Part shown: positions 19,831-28,723 of the stretch, in pieces
How positions within the stretch are numbered: the stretch's first letter is position 1
How the letters are laid out: each line of letters opens with the position of its first letter
The notes under the pieces: generated by a model
The model's database searches: none
Seen by the model: only the letters and a program-made list of their open reading frames with translations
Told to the model about the DNA's origin: nothing
NCBI RefSeq assembly: GCF_000348985.1
Contig: NC_035922.1
Location: 757,604-821,603, forward strand
Direction: 5' to 3'
From: Huiozyma naganishii CBS 8797
Taxonomy: Eukaryota; Ascomycota; Saccharomycetes; Saccharomycetales; Saccharomycetaceae
DNA length: 64,000 nt
Translations under genes and position numbers: made by a program

Positions 19831-19853
19831 ACCGTGCGCGGACCGCGCACGGT
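19831..19853. repeat. GC-rich perfect dyad in NCE103 upstream region
   Basis: Two 11-base arms, ACCGTGCGCGG and CCGCGCACGGT, are perfect inverted repeats separated by one A. With two mismatches the symmetry extends to about 20-base arms (19822-19862). It lies between the FMC1 stop and the CRE-bearing NCE103 promoter. It contains CGCGC, the core bound by Rsc3/Rsc30-type factors, on both strands. Confidence 0.6.
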
Positions 19854-19896
19854 AACAAAACCCGAGAAATTGCTTGGAGTGCGGGACTCGGGAAGC

Positions 19897-20304
19897 CTAG
19901 TGTCTCGAGGTTGGCGGCTGTGTTTCAGGGACCGATAAACCAACTCTATTGGCGGTCTTGGCAACACGCTCCACTTGCGACATCTGTGACGTAGTGTACC
20001 TCTCCTTCAAGGACTCGTACTGCTGTTGGTGAGTCAGAAACCGCAATACGTCCGCCACGTGGTCCGCGGGTGCGGAGGCGACGAGCCCGCGGAGCTGGGA
20101 AGTCTCTTTCGCGGGGAGGAAGAAGTGGGTTCTGCTGCCTCTCGGTGTGGTGTCGCGGGTTGGCTCGCCACGGGCGGTGCCACGTGACAGGGCGATAATG
20201 CGGGCCCGCTGTTGTTCCAATTGTAAGCGACCGTCGAGGGCACGCCGCTGGCCACGCACTAGACACCGCACAATACCACGGTACATGTGTTGTTTTTGAT
20301 CCAT
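19897..20304 (-). CDS. FMC1: Mitochondrial F1-ATPase assembly factor Fmc1
   Basis: Fmc1 helps the chaperone Atp12 assemble the F1 part of mitochondrial ATP synthase at elevated temperature. The predicted protein has 135 residues (S. cerevisiae: 155). It begins MDQKQHMYRGIVRCLVRGQRRAL, an LYR-like start (YRG near residue 8). Its C-terminal part, FLTHQQQYESLKERYTT then VKTANRVGLSVP-like residues (VAKTANRVGLSVP), matches the most conserved end of Fmc1. I chose the ATG at 20304; the open frame extends 75 codons upstream to another ATG, but that part is not Fmc1-like. The middle is diverged and the coding sequence is unusually GC-rich. In S. cerevisiae FMC1 (YIL098C) is beside FYV10 (YIL097W), which here lies beyond the hAT relic and IDH1. 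Confidence 0.82.
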   Translation of the reverse strand: MDQKQHMYRGIVRCLVRGQRRALDGRLQLEQQRARIIALSRGTARGEPTRDTTPRGSRTHFFLPAKETSQLRGLVASAPADHVADVLRFLTHQQQYESLKERYTTSQMSQVERVAKTANRVGLSVPETQPPTSRH

Positions 20305-20751
20305 ACTGCCCGTTGAGCTTGTCCTTGTTGTCTGTAAACCACTGCGTAGGGAACAAACCCCACACGTAAATATGTGTGTGCACTGCAACGAAGTGCCCCA
20401 TTGGTTGGAAAACTGGGGAACAGAGAGATAGCAGCGGCGGCCGGGCAACACCTCCCGAGAAAAAATACGTTTCTTGCTCCGTGATTCCACCGCACTCAGT
20501 GTCGCTATAATAAGATAATGCTCGTACACAATGATACTGCTAGGTAGAGCCTCAACTAACTAGCTTATCATCGGTATGTTGCGAAAAAGGTAGCAGAAAT
20601 TGAAATATACATGGAATAGAGACCGAAAGAAGTCGCTATAGATCAGGGGAAAAAAGCCTAAAAGATTTGAGCAACCAACGTATATCAGAGCGGCTGACAA
20701 AAATGAATTGCATTGATATGATCAGAAATTGTAAATTGTATTGAGTTATCA
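20305..20751. other. FMC1 upstream region up to the hAT relic
   Basis: About 450 bp. Its FMC1-proximal half is GC-rich and open in frame with FMC1, and its distal half is AT-rich and leads into the transposase relic. No terminal inverted repeat or target-site duplication was found by eye. No gene was recognised. Confidence 0.4.
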
Positions 20752-22106
20752 ATGCTGAAAAACGTTCTGGGAGTAATAGAGCCAATAAAAAAGCAGTTTC
20801 TAAGTGATGAGAGTTCTTTGCCTAGATTCCAGCTCCTTCCTCAGCATATCCATGAACTAATCGGGATTGCTTTGTCCAAGCATGGCCCAAAGTCACATTT
20901 GCTGCGACATTTGGTTACTACACAATTGAAGATGAAGGGTCTGAACGAGTGGGTAGCCATACAGAAAATACAGGTTCAGAAAATGATGAAGAGAATCTTG
21001 AATTGTTTCCTAATACCTGCTCAGTGGATATTGTCCAACGTCTAATGGCACTGACCAAGAAATTGAGAAAATGTTTTACTTTTAAGAAAAGTTTCAAGGA
21101 CTGTGTGGAGACACTACCGCCAGGTGGAACTCAATTTTTCACTTGTTGGAACATCTTTTGAAAAATGTGGACGAATACAAAGATTTCTATGAAATCTAGA
21201 TATCGATGATGAATCCATTTCCAGCTTTAGCGAAGCAGACTTTTCAACCGCCAAGACCCTTTTTGAAGAATTGGCGCCCTACGAATCTTTGACCAAGCTA
21301 CTATCTTCGAACAAACCTGGTAGTATCTGTTATTTTCCATTATTAACCTACTGCAAGGAGATAGCATTGGTACAAGCTAAGAAATTAAGCAAGATTTTAG
21401 GGAGACCAGTCAAATTTTAAAAGTTTAAAGCGAAGTATGAAAAATATTTTGCTAAAGCTTGTGCTCCAAATTGTTACACTCATCTTGTAAGTGCAGTGTT
21501 TCATTATGACGGTATAAAAATTGTGGAATTTTCAAAAACTGTACCGGTTAATCGATACATCGAACTGGCCGATTTTGCATTCAAAATAATGAATATTGAA
21601 TTGACTGGAAAATGAGTGTGAAGCAGGAAATGATATTTCGACGAACGGGTGTTCCGATTCTGCGAGAATGAAATATGTGGAAGGGAATTCCTTTGAAGAC
21701 CATTATGAAGACGTGCAATTGACTAACGAGGACTTTATAAGAGTCCTAAAGGAACATGTTTTACAAAGAGTAAAGAGAGTTTAGGTGCTTCTGGAAATTG
21801 GTTTTTAAAAAAACGGTAAAGCGTTTGGCACATAAAATGAAAATAAAGATCTGTGTTCTAGACTATTGTTATTTCGAGTTGTTACCGGGGGATAATAGCA
21901 AGTTTCAGACCGTTGATAAATTTTATTTCGGAACAGTACTCTCCTGGGATATTATATCTCAGTGCCTTAATAAAACGAGGTCCGATTGGAATGATTCGGT
22001 TGTTGAAGTGTCCGACCACATTATTCTGCCGAGTGTTCTGGATTACCTTTTCAGTATCAATGTCACCTCTGTTGATAGTGAAAGAGGATTTTTGTTAAGA
22101 TATTAA
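20752..22106 (+). pseudogene. Degenerate hAT-family DNA transposase
   Basis: A dead transposase is spread over three frames. The recognisable parts in order are as follows. At about 20950-21161 there is a segment ending in TQFFTCWN (the RWNSTY-like region). At about 21196-21420 an open stretch of catalytic/helical-domain type (ALFEELAPYESLTKLL-like, PLLTYCKEIALVQAKKL) is closed by an in-frame TAA at 21418-21420. The same frame then continues after the stop (KYEKYFAKACAPNCYTHLVSAVF). At about 21798-22106 the hAT C-terminal dimerisation signature SINVTSVDSERGF appears. The N-terminal BED finger was not found. Several stops and frame changes show it is not expressed as one protein. Related families in yeasts are Rover/Roamer and the domesticated KAT1 of Kluyveromyces lactis. 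Its insertion separates FMC1/NCE103 from IDH1/FYV10. Confidence 0.75.
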
Positions 22107-22844
22107 AATGACAACTTTGAATATGGTTGACAGTACTGCTCCACAGAAGACATAAATGTATGTGCTCCTGTAGAAGCAATCTTTTGCGCTGGGTTGTGTT
22201 TGCCCAGCTGTTTAATCCTTCCACTAATAGCAGATCCCGTTGGCCTTGGACAGCACATGAAATACAAACTGTTTCCAAAAGATATATATATATATATATA
22301 TAAGTTGTGATTCGCGTCTACTGCCCAAAAAACTCGCATCCGGGTAAAATAGATGCTGTCACGTGCTCGAAATGCAATCTTCTCGGGTCTATCTTTGCTT
22401 TTTCCAAATTCGGTCGGCCACCCCGACAACGCGGGAAAGCCAGACTACGCCCGGCATGCACGAATCCACCTTCTCCGAGATCACGGCCCACAGCAGCTGA
22501 CCCAATCAAAAGTGCAGCAACTGTTTTTCTTCTCCTCTTCTCTTTCGGCGTGCCTTCTCTCTCTCGAGGTATTGTCTCTGCTTTGATTCTGTGACGCTTC
22601 ATATTTTTCACCGCTTTCATAATATGATCATACAGTTAGTACAAGACATTCATACGTACATACTTACACACACATATATATATATATTGGATCGATTGTG
22701 ATAGGTAAAGTGTGCCTTGTTGATACTCCATCGATCCAGGGTGGACATCTATAAACTTGTGCACTAAATTTCTCGAGGAAGTCAAAGGTGTTCAAGATTT
22801 TACCTTTCTTTGCATATCCCCCTTAACTCATACATACAGAATCA
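22107..22844. other. IDH1 promoter region
   Basis: About 740 bp between the transposase relic and IDH1. It has TA microsatellites at about 22281-22303 and 22672-22687. GTCACGTG at 22358-22365 combines an R-box (GTCAC, bound by Rtg1/Rtg3, known regulators of IDH1) with an E-box (CACGTG). No further gene was recognised. Confidence 0.5.
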
Positions 22845-23930
22845 ATGCTTAGAAGACTAGTATCAAAGAGAAGCCTCGCTACATTGCCAGAGACTTTATT
22901 CCCCAACAAGTACGGTGGACGGTACACGGTCACTTTGCTTCCAGGGGACGGTGTAGGGAAGGAGTGTACGGACTCCGTTGTATCCGTGTTCAACGCGGAG
23001 AATATCCCCATCGACTGGGAAATCGTGAACATCTCAGGGCTAGACCACAAGGAAGGTGTTGCTGCTGCCGTGCAGTCGCTTCGCAGGAACAAGATCGGTC
23101 TGAAGGGCCTGTGGCACACGAGCAACGCAGACCAGTCCGGTCACGGATCCCTCAACGTTGCGTTCAGGAAGCAACTCGACATTTACGCTAACGTCGCCGT
23201 GTTCAAGTCCCTGAAGGGTGTCAAGACGATGATCCCAGATGTTGACTTAGTTGTCATCAGGGAGAACACGGAGGGGGAGTTCTCAGGGCTGGAGCACGAA
23301 TCCGTAGAAGGTGTCGTCGAGTCCCTGAAAGTGACCACGTTGCCCAAAACGGAACGGATTGCTAGGTTTGCTTTCAACTACGCTCAAAAGAACGGCAGGA
23401 AGGCAGTCTGCGCGGTGCACAAGGCTAACATCATGAAACTAGGTGATGGGCTGTTCAGAAACACGGTCACCAGCATCGGTGAGAAGGAATACCCTGACAT
23501 CGAAACGTCGTCGATCATCGTTGATAACGCATCGATGCAAGCGGTTGCAAAACCACACCAGTTCGACGTCCTCGTCACTCCATCTATGTACGGGACCATC
23601 ATCGGGAACATCGGTGCTGCTCTGATCGGTGGGCCAGGGCTAGTCGCCGGTGCCAACTTCGGCAGAGAGTATGCCGTGTTCGAACCGGGTTCCAGACACG
23701 TAGGGCTGGATATCAAGGGCCAGAACATCGCTAACCCAACGGCCATGCTGCTCTCCTCAGCTCTGATGTTGAACCACCTAGGGTTGACCAAATCCGGGAA
23801 GAGAATCTCGGACGCTGTGCGCGAAGTGATTGCCGAGGGAGACGTTAGAACGAAGGATATTGGCGGTGATGCTACGACTACTGAGTTCACCCAAGCCGTC
23901 ATTGAGAAATTGTCTCAGACACCTTGGTAA
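22845..23930 (+). CDS. IDH1: NAD-dependent isocitrate dehydrogenase, regulatory subunit
   Basis: Idh1 pairs with Idh2 in the octameric mitochondrial enzyme that oxidises isocitrate to 2-oxoglutarate with NAD+. Idh1 binds citrate and the activator AMP, while Idh2 is catalytic. The 361-residue protein has a short basic presequence (MLRRLVSKRSLATLPE). Typical family segments are TLLPGDGVGKE near the start of the mature part, then NVAVFKSLKGVKT, VVIRENTEGEFSGLEH and the conserved C-terminal GGDATTTEFTQAV. The active-site segment reads as in Idh1 rather than Idh2. The length equals S. cerevisiae Idh1 (360). Codon use and GC content suggest high expression. Confidence 0.96.
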   Translation: MLRRLVSKRSLATLPETLFPNKYGGRYTVTLLPGDGVGKECTDSVVSVFNAENIPIDWEIVNISGLDHKEGVAAAVQSLRRNKIGLKGLWHTSNADQSGHGSLNVAFRKQLDIYANVAVFKSLKGVKTMIPDVDLVVIRENTEGEFSGLEHESVEGVVESLKVTTLPKTERIARFAFNYAQKNGRKAVCAVHKANIMKLGDGLFRNTVTSIGEKEYPDIETSSIIVDNASMQAVAKPHQFDVLVTPSMYGTIIGNIGAALIGGPGLVAGANFGREYAVFEPGSRHVGLDIKGQNIANPTAMLLSSALMLNHLGLTKSGKRISDAVREVIAEGDVRTKDIGGDATTTEFTQAVIEKLSQTPW

Positions 23931-24191
23931 GGGTTCTCGTGTAATTTAACGCAAGACGAATATTAATCACAGCTTATTAGTATATACAACACATAAGAAC
24001 GACGAACACATATCAATTAAACCAGTACTGAAAGGAATCAAGTACATGCAGATACTTTTCCAGCTTATTTCGGTGGAAGAATATGTAATTTTGATTGACT
24101 GATTTTTTTCCTACTTATCAAAGGGAGGCACATAGACGACAGGATCCTGTTATTTGAGGGCTAGCCCACTCCCACCTTTTTCACACAACCC

Positions 24192-24218
24192 ATGGAAACA
24201 ACTGCAAAATGCAATTAA
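24192..24218 (+). promoter_or_regulatory. Overlapping upstream ORF at FYV10
   Basis: An ATG at 24192 opens an 8-codon frame (METTAKCN, stop at 24216-24218) that overlaps the FYV10 start at 24209 in another frame. It would reduce initiation at FYV10, or it is the remnant of a longer FYV10 N-terminus broken by a small indel. Confidence 0.5.
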
Positions 24219-25690
24219 TAAATGAACCAGATACAGACTTCCACTTGAAGTTGAATGAGCAACTGTTCCACATCCCATACGTCATGTTGCAGAGAAACTA
24301 TAAGCGATGGAACGAGTGTCTGCACACGGAGGAATCTCTCCTTGCAGATGAGCTGGCACAGTTCAATGCTTTGATGAACTACAAGGACCTGAACAACGAC
24401 AAACAGGCCGTATCCGTTCTGACCAAACTCATCAAACGCATAGACGCATTCGAAAAACGTATAGAGAAGATCGCAACCCATGAGATGGAACTTTTGGATA
24501 GGATAGACCACAGGATCAAGTTTTTCAAATTACTACAGCAGACCAAGACGGAGAACGACAGATCAGGACTCTTGCAATGGTATCAACAGTATACGAACTT
24601 GCTGATATGCGACTATCTGACAAGGAACAGCCCCCTTCCACAAAATAATGAAATGAATCCCGGAGAGAGTTTCCTATTGCAACACCACCTCGACAAATTG
24701 TTGGATCATAGAGTTCTTGTCAACGCAAACAAGATATCCAAAGAGTTGACAGAGCACCACGACCTGACAGCTTTACTAAACTGGGTGAAGGAAAACAACG
24801 CACATCTGGGACAGCGACATTCGCAGTTAGAATTCAAGGCTAGGTTTCAAGAGTACATTGACGTTTTGAAATCGGGCCACCATGCGAAGGCGATAGAATG
24901 CTTGCAGTCCCATCTGCTGAAATTCATGTCGTCCAACAGTAAAGAGATACAGACTGCTTGTGGGTTGATAGTTTATATAGACACTTGTGCTGAGCTGTTA
25001 CGCACTGACGAACAACAGGACAACTCATCCGCGGACCTTTCAAAGGAATACCTTCACAGATTTACTACCCATGTTTCAAAAAATAAAAGTGCAGCATACC
25101 AGCACTTCTTTAGATGTGATTCACCCTTTGAATCGCAGAGTTCGTTTGCGAAAACATCCTTGAATAGTCTCGACACAATGGCGAGTTTTTTCAACTCGAC
25201 AAACCTCTCAGAGTACATGGACCTCTTGAAGGAAGAAAGGTGGCAGCAACTTAACGAGTTGTTTTTGGATGAGTACTATTCCCTCTACGGGATATCAAAG
25301 GATGACCCCCTGCTGATATACTTATCTCTTGGAATTTCGACGTTAAAGACCCACGCGTGCTTAGAGCACATTGGTGACTCTTCCGGGAGTCACAGTATCC
25401 TCGATACGACTTTACATCAACAGGAACACCTGAACCCTTGCCCTGTATGCTCGGAAAATTTTGCACCCTTAGCAAAGGATTTACCGTATGCCCATCACAC
25501 AGAATCCAAGTTATTTGACAACCCAGTTATGTTACCGAACGGGAACGTCTACGACTTGAAGAAGTTGGAACAACTGGCGCAAAAGCTGCGGAGGAAGAAA
25601 ATATTCCCTCTACAGGAGTACGAGATACTGGATCCAATTGACAAGGAGGTATATTCAAAATCCGATTATATCACTATGTACCCAACGTAA
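24209..25690 (+). CDS. FYV10: GID ubiquitin ligase subunit Gid9/Fyv10
   Basis: Fyv10 (Gid9) is one of the two RING-like subunits of the GID/CTLH E3 ligase, which marks gluconeogenic enzymes such as fructose-1,6-bisphosphatase for degradation when glucose returns. The 493-residue protein has an N-terminal conserved segment (NEPDTDFHLKLNEQLFHIPY), a helical middle, a CTLH motif at about 207-265 (EFKARFQEYIDVLKSGHHAKAIECL), and a degenerate RING at about 409-493 starting PCPVCSENF and ending in the conserved MYPT C-terminus. The ATG at 24209 is the first in frame and gives an N-terminus about the right length. A short uORF overlaps it. BMT5 follows convergently, as in YIL097W/YIL096C. Confidence 0.93.
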   Translation: MQLINEPDTDFHLKLNEQLFHIPYVMLQRNYKRWNECLHTEESLLADELAQFNALMNYKDLNNDKQAVSVLTKLIKRIDAFEKRIEKIATHEMELLDRIDHRIKFFKLLQQTKTENDRSGLLQWYQQYTNLLICDYLTRNSPLPQNNEMNPGESFLLQHHLDKLLDHRVLVNANKISKELTEHHDLTALLNWVKENNAHLGQRHSQLEFKARFQEYIDVLKSGHHAKAIECLQSHLLKFMSSNSKEIQTACGLIVYIDTCAELLRTDEQQDNSSADLSKEYLHRFTTHVSKNKSAAYQHFFRCDSPFESQSSFAKTSLNSLDTMASFFNSTNLSEYMDLLKEERWQQLNELFLDEYYSLYGISKDDPLLIYLSLGISTLKTHACLEHIGDSSGSHSILDTTLHQQEHLNPCPVCSENFAPLAKDLPYAHHTESKLFDNPVMLPNGNVYDLKKLEQLAQKLRRKKIFPLQEYEILDPIDKEVYSKSDYITMYPT

Positions 25691-25826
25691 TCGGACAACC
25701 CATTATATCTGGGTTCGAGAAGTATTAAGGAGGTAAAGATTACTTTCGTATATGACGGAATAGATGCCAAATATATTATACAAACCACACACAGACTCTT
25801 TGTTCTTTTTCTTTACCTGTCGCTCT

Positions 25827-26802
25827 CTAGTCTCTATCTTCTTTTGTACGGGAGGTAGTCTTCCTTGTCCTGTCGTATTCTTTGAAAATGTAGATTCTCG
25901 CATCTCTCATTTCAGCAGGTTTAGTCGTGTCTTGTTCACTGTTCGTCCGCTTGTGGTGGTACGAAGAATAATTCGACCATTCAAACTTGCACGACCTGTC
26001 CAGTTGCAAGTCATTGTCCTTAGCCAGCGTCTTAATCTCCCACGAACTGTACGGTTCACCGCTGAACGTCGAGATTATGATTTTCCCGCAGATGTCGTCG
26101 AGACCTGTACCTTTCCCGTTTGTCTGTTCCCCCAGATCATAACCTTGTGTGTGTGTGGTCTTTGCCTGCTTGATATATGAGTTCACCAAGTTGAACAGTT
26201 GTTTCGCACTATCAAAGTACCCGAAAACCAATTCCTGGTGGTCTCTGATATTCCTGTCCTGGTCTTTGACACCTTTCCCTGTGTGAGGGAAGTTGAACAT
26301 GATGTTGTTCAAGAACTTGTGCGCCCATTCTTTCCCCAATTGTTTCTTCCATGGTGTATGTTTGGACAATTTGAAACTGCGGATTAGATTGGTAGCGTCA
26401 ATTTGGAAGAATATCTTGACCCCAGCATCCACCAAGTACTGGTAGTTCTCCTCAAAACTGTTTGGATATTTCAGTTTCAGTTCTGTGATGGAGGCATCAA
26501 AACTGGTGGCGATCAGGTTCTCCGGTAAAAGATAACCCTTCTCGACAATGGACTTCGCGAAGGAAAAATCACCTTCACCCACGAGCAAGAGAGTCGATTC
26601 CTTGTCAAACGGGATAAATGAGGCCTCCCTCTGCTTCTGCGCCTTCTGTTGCTCCATTGTCTTTTTAGAGTATTGCTTCTTCGCCTTCAGCTTGTTCTGC
26701 TGTTTGATCTTAATGGCACTCGCCTGACTCGCTTGGGCCTTGTGGTTCATCAACGCAGCCTTCAACCCCTTGGTTTCACTTTCCCTTCAATTTTCTCGCC
26801 AT
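25827..26802 (-). CDS. BMT5: 25S rRNA uridine N3-methyltransferase, N-terminus frameshifted
   Basis: Bmt5 makes m3U in 25S rRNA (U2634 in S. cerevisiae). The open frame from the internal ATG at 26750 encodes 307 residues with a Lys/Gln-rich N-terminus, the SAM-binding segment LLLVGEGDFSFA, the FEENYQYL block, IMFNFPHTGKG, and a conserved C-terminal part (NYSSYHHKRTNSEQDTTKPAEMRDARIYIF). The upstream ATG at 26802 starts another frame reading MARKLKGK and then stops (26778-26776). As I recall it, that equals the start of the S. cerevisiae protein, and the downstream frame resumes with the conserved KGLKAAL. The gene thus seems to carry a 1-base gain or 2-base loss near 26776-26784, real or a sequencing error. 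PAC and RRPE motifs lie upstream. Confidence 0.9.
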
Positions 26803-27280
26803 GTTGTGTTATATTGGTGTTACAGGGGCAGAGAGAACCATTCTCCCAGCAAACAACAGATGCGATGCGATGCGATGAGTTGGAATCTTGTACAGATTTC
26901 ATTTTCCGCTGAGTGAAAAATTTCATGTTCCACTGCGATGCCTCTGCAGTCACGTGATGGCTGCTACTGAGGGGGAAGACGGAGACGGAGACACACATCC
27001 AATATTCCATCGCAAAAACATATGATCTACAGCATTGATCATCTCACTGCATGTTAACATATAACTTTACCTCCAACACTGTGACGAATCAAATATTGAC
27101 GTACAACGTTAACGGATCCTTCCAGATTTTTAACGTTTTGGGGAAAAAAGGAAATTCGGAGTCACCGATTCGTCGTATATAAAAGAGAACTTGGGGGGAA
27201 GGCGGTGGAGAAGGGTTTACAGTTCCTGTTTCAGCAGGTACATCAACAAACGGTAAGTGTGTTACTGTCCCCATACCAAT
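26803..27280. other. BMT5/CAB2 divergent intergenic region
   Basis: A 478-bp promoter region at a synteny break (YIL096 next to YIL083). It contains PAC (26872-26879), RRPE (26914-26923), a TCACGTGA palindrome near 26951, and a TATA-like run before CAB2 near 27175-27183. No gene was recognised. Confidence 0.6.
26872..26923. promoter_or_regulatory. PAC and RRPE motifs upstream of BMT5
   Basis: GCGATGAG (26872-26879), preceded by repeated TGCGA units, is the PAC element bound by Dot6/Tod6. TGAAAAATTT (26914-26923) is the RRPE element bound by Stb3. Together they mark ribosome-biogenesis promoters, which suits BMT5, whose start is about 70-120 bp away. Confidence 0.65.
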
Positions 27281-28384
27281 ATGCCACCAACACCAAAAAG
27301 ACACCTATATCACACGTCCACTACAGACCTATCGCATGCGATCGATAGGTCTATAGACGAGAGTATTTTCCCCGTGGCGTACACGGAGGAGGAGGAGAAC
27401 TTCTTTCTGTCGAACCCGAAACCTTCGTACCTCTCGTATCTGATCGAGGACGTCAAACAGTTTTTGAGCCACCAAAGGAGTATGAAGAGGGACAAAGTTG
27501 TTCTTGTTACTTCAGGGGGCACAACGGTCCCGCTGGAGAACAACACTGTCCGGTTTGTCGATAATTTCTCTGCTGGGACAAGAGGCGCATGTTCTGCAGA
27601 ATATTTCTTGAAACACGGGTACAGTGTTATTTTCTTACACAGAGAGTTCTCCCTTGTGCCCTTTGACAGGTTGTTCCAGCACAACAACTTGGATAATAAC
27701 AATTTCCTGGACTTCTTCGACAGCGAGGGGAATCTGAACACGGAGTACAAGAAAACGGTCCTGAAGAACAAGAGGTTGTACGAACAGTACCTGAAAGTGG
27801 AACAGACGCTGTTGATGCTCCCCTTCACGACGGTAAACCAATATCTGTGGTCTCTGAAGAGCATCAGCCAGCTTATGGACCAAAGAAGTAGCCTGTTCTA
27901 CCTGGCGGCCGCTGTGAGCGATTTTTACATTCCGTATTCGAGATTGCCAAAGCACAAGATACAGTCTAGAGACTACAAACTGAAGACGGAAGACGATGCG
28001 GCAAATGGGAACGGCGCAGCTCAACAACAGAGCACCACGACCACTGAAGATGGGAGACTGATAGTCAGCATGGACCCTGTACCCAAATTCTTGCGGCGAC
28101 TCGTCGAATCATGGGCCCCGAATGCGATGCTCGTGTCGTTTAAGCTCGAGACAGACCCGTCCATACTGCTACAGAAGGCGCAGCTGTCCCTGGAGAAGTA
28201 CCAGCACCAACTAGTCATCGGAAATCTGCTGCAAACCAGGAAACGGGAAGTCCTGTTCGTCGCTCCGGAGCTGCAGGAAGGACAGTGGATAAAGCTGGAC
28301 TCGGACTACGCGGACCTCGAAGAGGTCATTGTGAAAGAAGTCTCGAAACACCACGACAAATGGATTAAGAGTGGTAAAGTATGA
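27281..28384 (+). CDS. CAB2: Phosphopantothenate-cysteine ligase
   Basis: Cab2 joins 4'-phosphopantothenate and cysteine in coenzyme A synthesis, using CTP or ATP. The 367-residue protein has the family segment VVLVTSGGTTVPLENNTVRFVDNFSAGTRG (about 72-101), with the nucleotide-binding glycines, then a long middle, FYLAAAVSDFYIPYSRLPKHKIQS, and DPVPKFLRRLVESWAP near the C-terminal half. The length equals that of S. cerevisiae Cab2 (365). The start is the ATG at 27281 (MPPTPKRH); eight upstream codons opening with GTG were rejected. It begins the collinear run matching YIL083C to YIL095W. Confidence 0.95.
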   Translation: MPPTPKRHLYHTSTTDLSHAIDRSIDESIFPVAYTEEEENFFLSNPKPSYLSYLIEDVKQFLSHQRSMKRDKVVLVTSGGTTVPLENNTVRFVDNFSAGTRGACSAEYFLKHGYSVIFLHREFSLVPFDRLFQHNNLDNNNFLDFFDSEGNLNTEYKKTVLKNKRLYEQYLKVEQTLLMLPFTTVNQYLWSLKSISQLMDQRSSLFYLAAAVSDFYIPYSRLPKHKIQSRDYKLKTEDDAANGNGAAQQQSTTTTEDGRLIVSMDPVPKFLRRLVESWAPNAMLVSFKLETDPSILLQKAQLSLEKYQHQLVIGNLLQTRKREVLFVAPELQEGQWIKLDSDYADLEEVIVKEVSKHHDKWIKSGKV

Positions 28385-28723
28385 CCACGAGAGTACCCTG
28401 CATCCACACGCAATTACCGTAACACATTCGTAACTAATCATATAAGTACATATTCCCATGAGCTGGAACAGGTTTAAACAAATGGCATAAACCGCAGGGA
28501 AAATAAAAAAAAATAGAAAAACTGGAACTGCAAAGGTGTAATGCTAGTCAAAGGTCAACTTTTTAAAAGAAATCACTTCACGAAAGGGTTACTTCATCAA
28601 CTGTTGATTGAGTTACGAGTGAAACGTGTGATCTGTGTGGTGTTTGTGTGTGTGTAGCTGTTTTTTACTCTGACTCTTCACAGTTCCGTTTACCTTAATA
28701 CACAGGACCCTGTATAGAACAAA
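28385..28723. other. CAB2/SDS3 intergenic region
   Basis: This 339-bp region lies between two genes in the same direction. It holds A-rich runs near 28500 and a GT repeat near 28637-28658. Nothing else was recognised. Confidence 0.5.

Larger units (their letters stand above)
19342..19896. other. NCE103 promoter / FMC1 downstream region
   Basis: This 555-bp region has a GT/CA repeat directly before the NCE103 start (19341-19378), a CRE palindrome (19802-19809) and a GC-rich perfect dyad (19831-19853). No further gene was recognised. Several overlapping open frames here are by-products of GC-rich sequence. Confidence 0.6.

Noticed and set aside
19599..20030. Plus-strand ORFs of about 130 and 93 codons across the FMC1 end
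   Set aside because: They arise from the GC-rich island. FMC1 on the minus strand has the conserved C-terminus, and these frames show nothing conserved.
22307..22620. Overlapping ORFs of about 100 codons on both strands upstream of IDH1
   Set aside because: They are basic, low-complexity translations of promoter DNA without any known motif.
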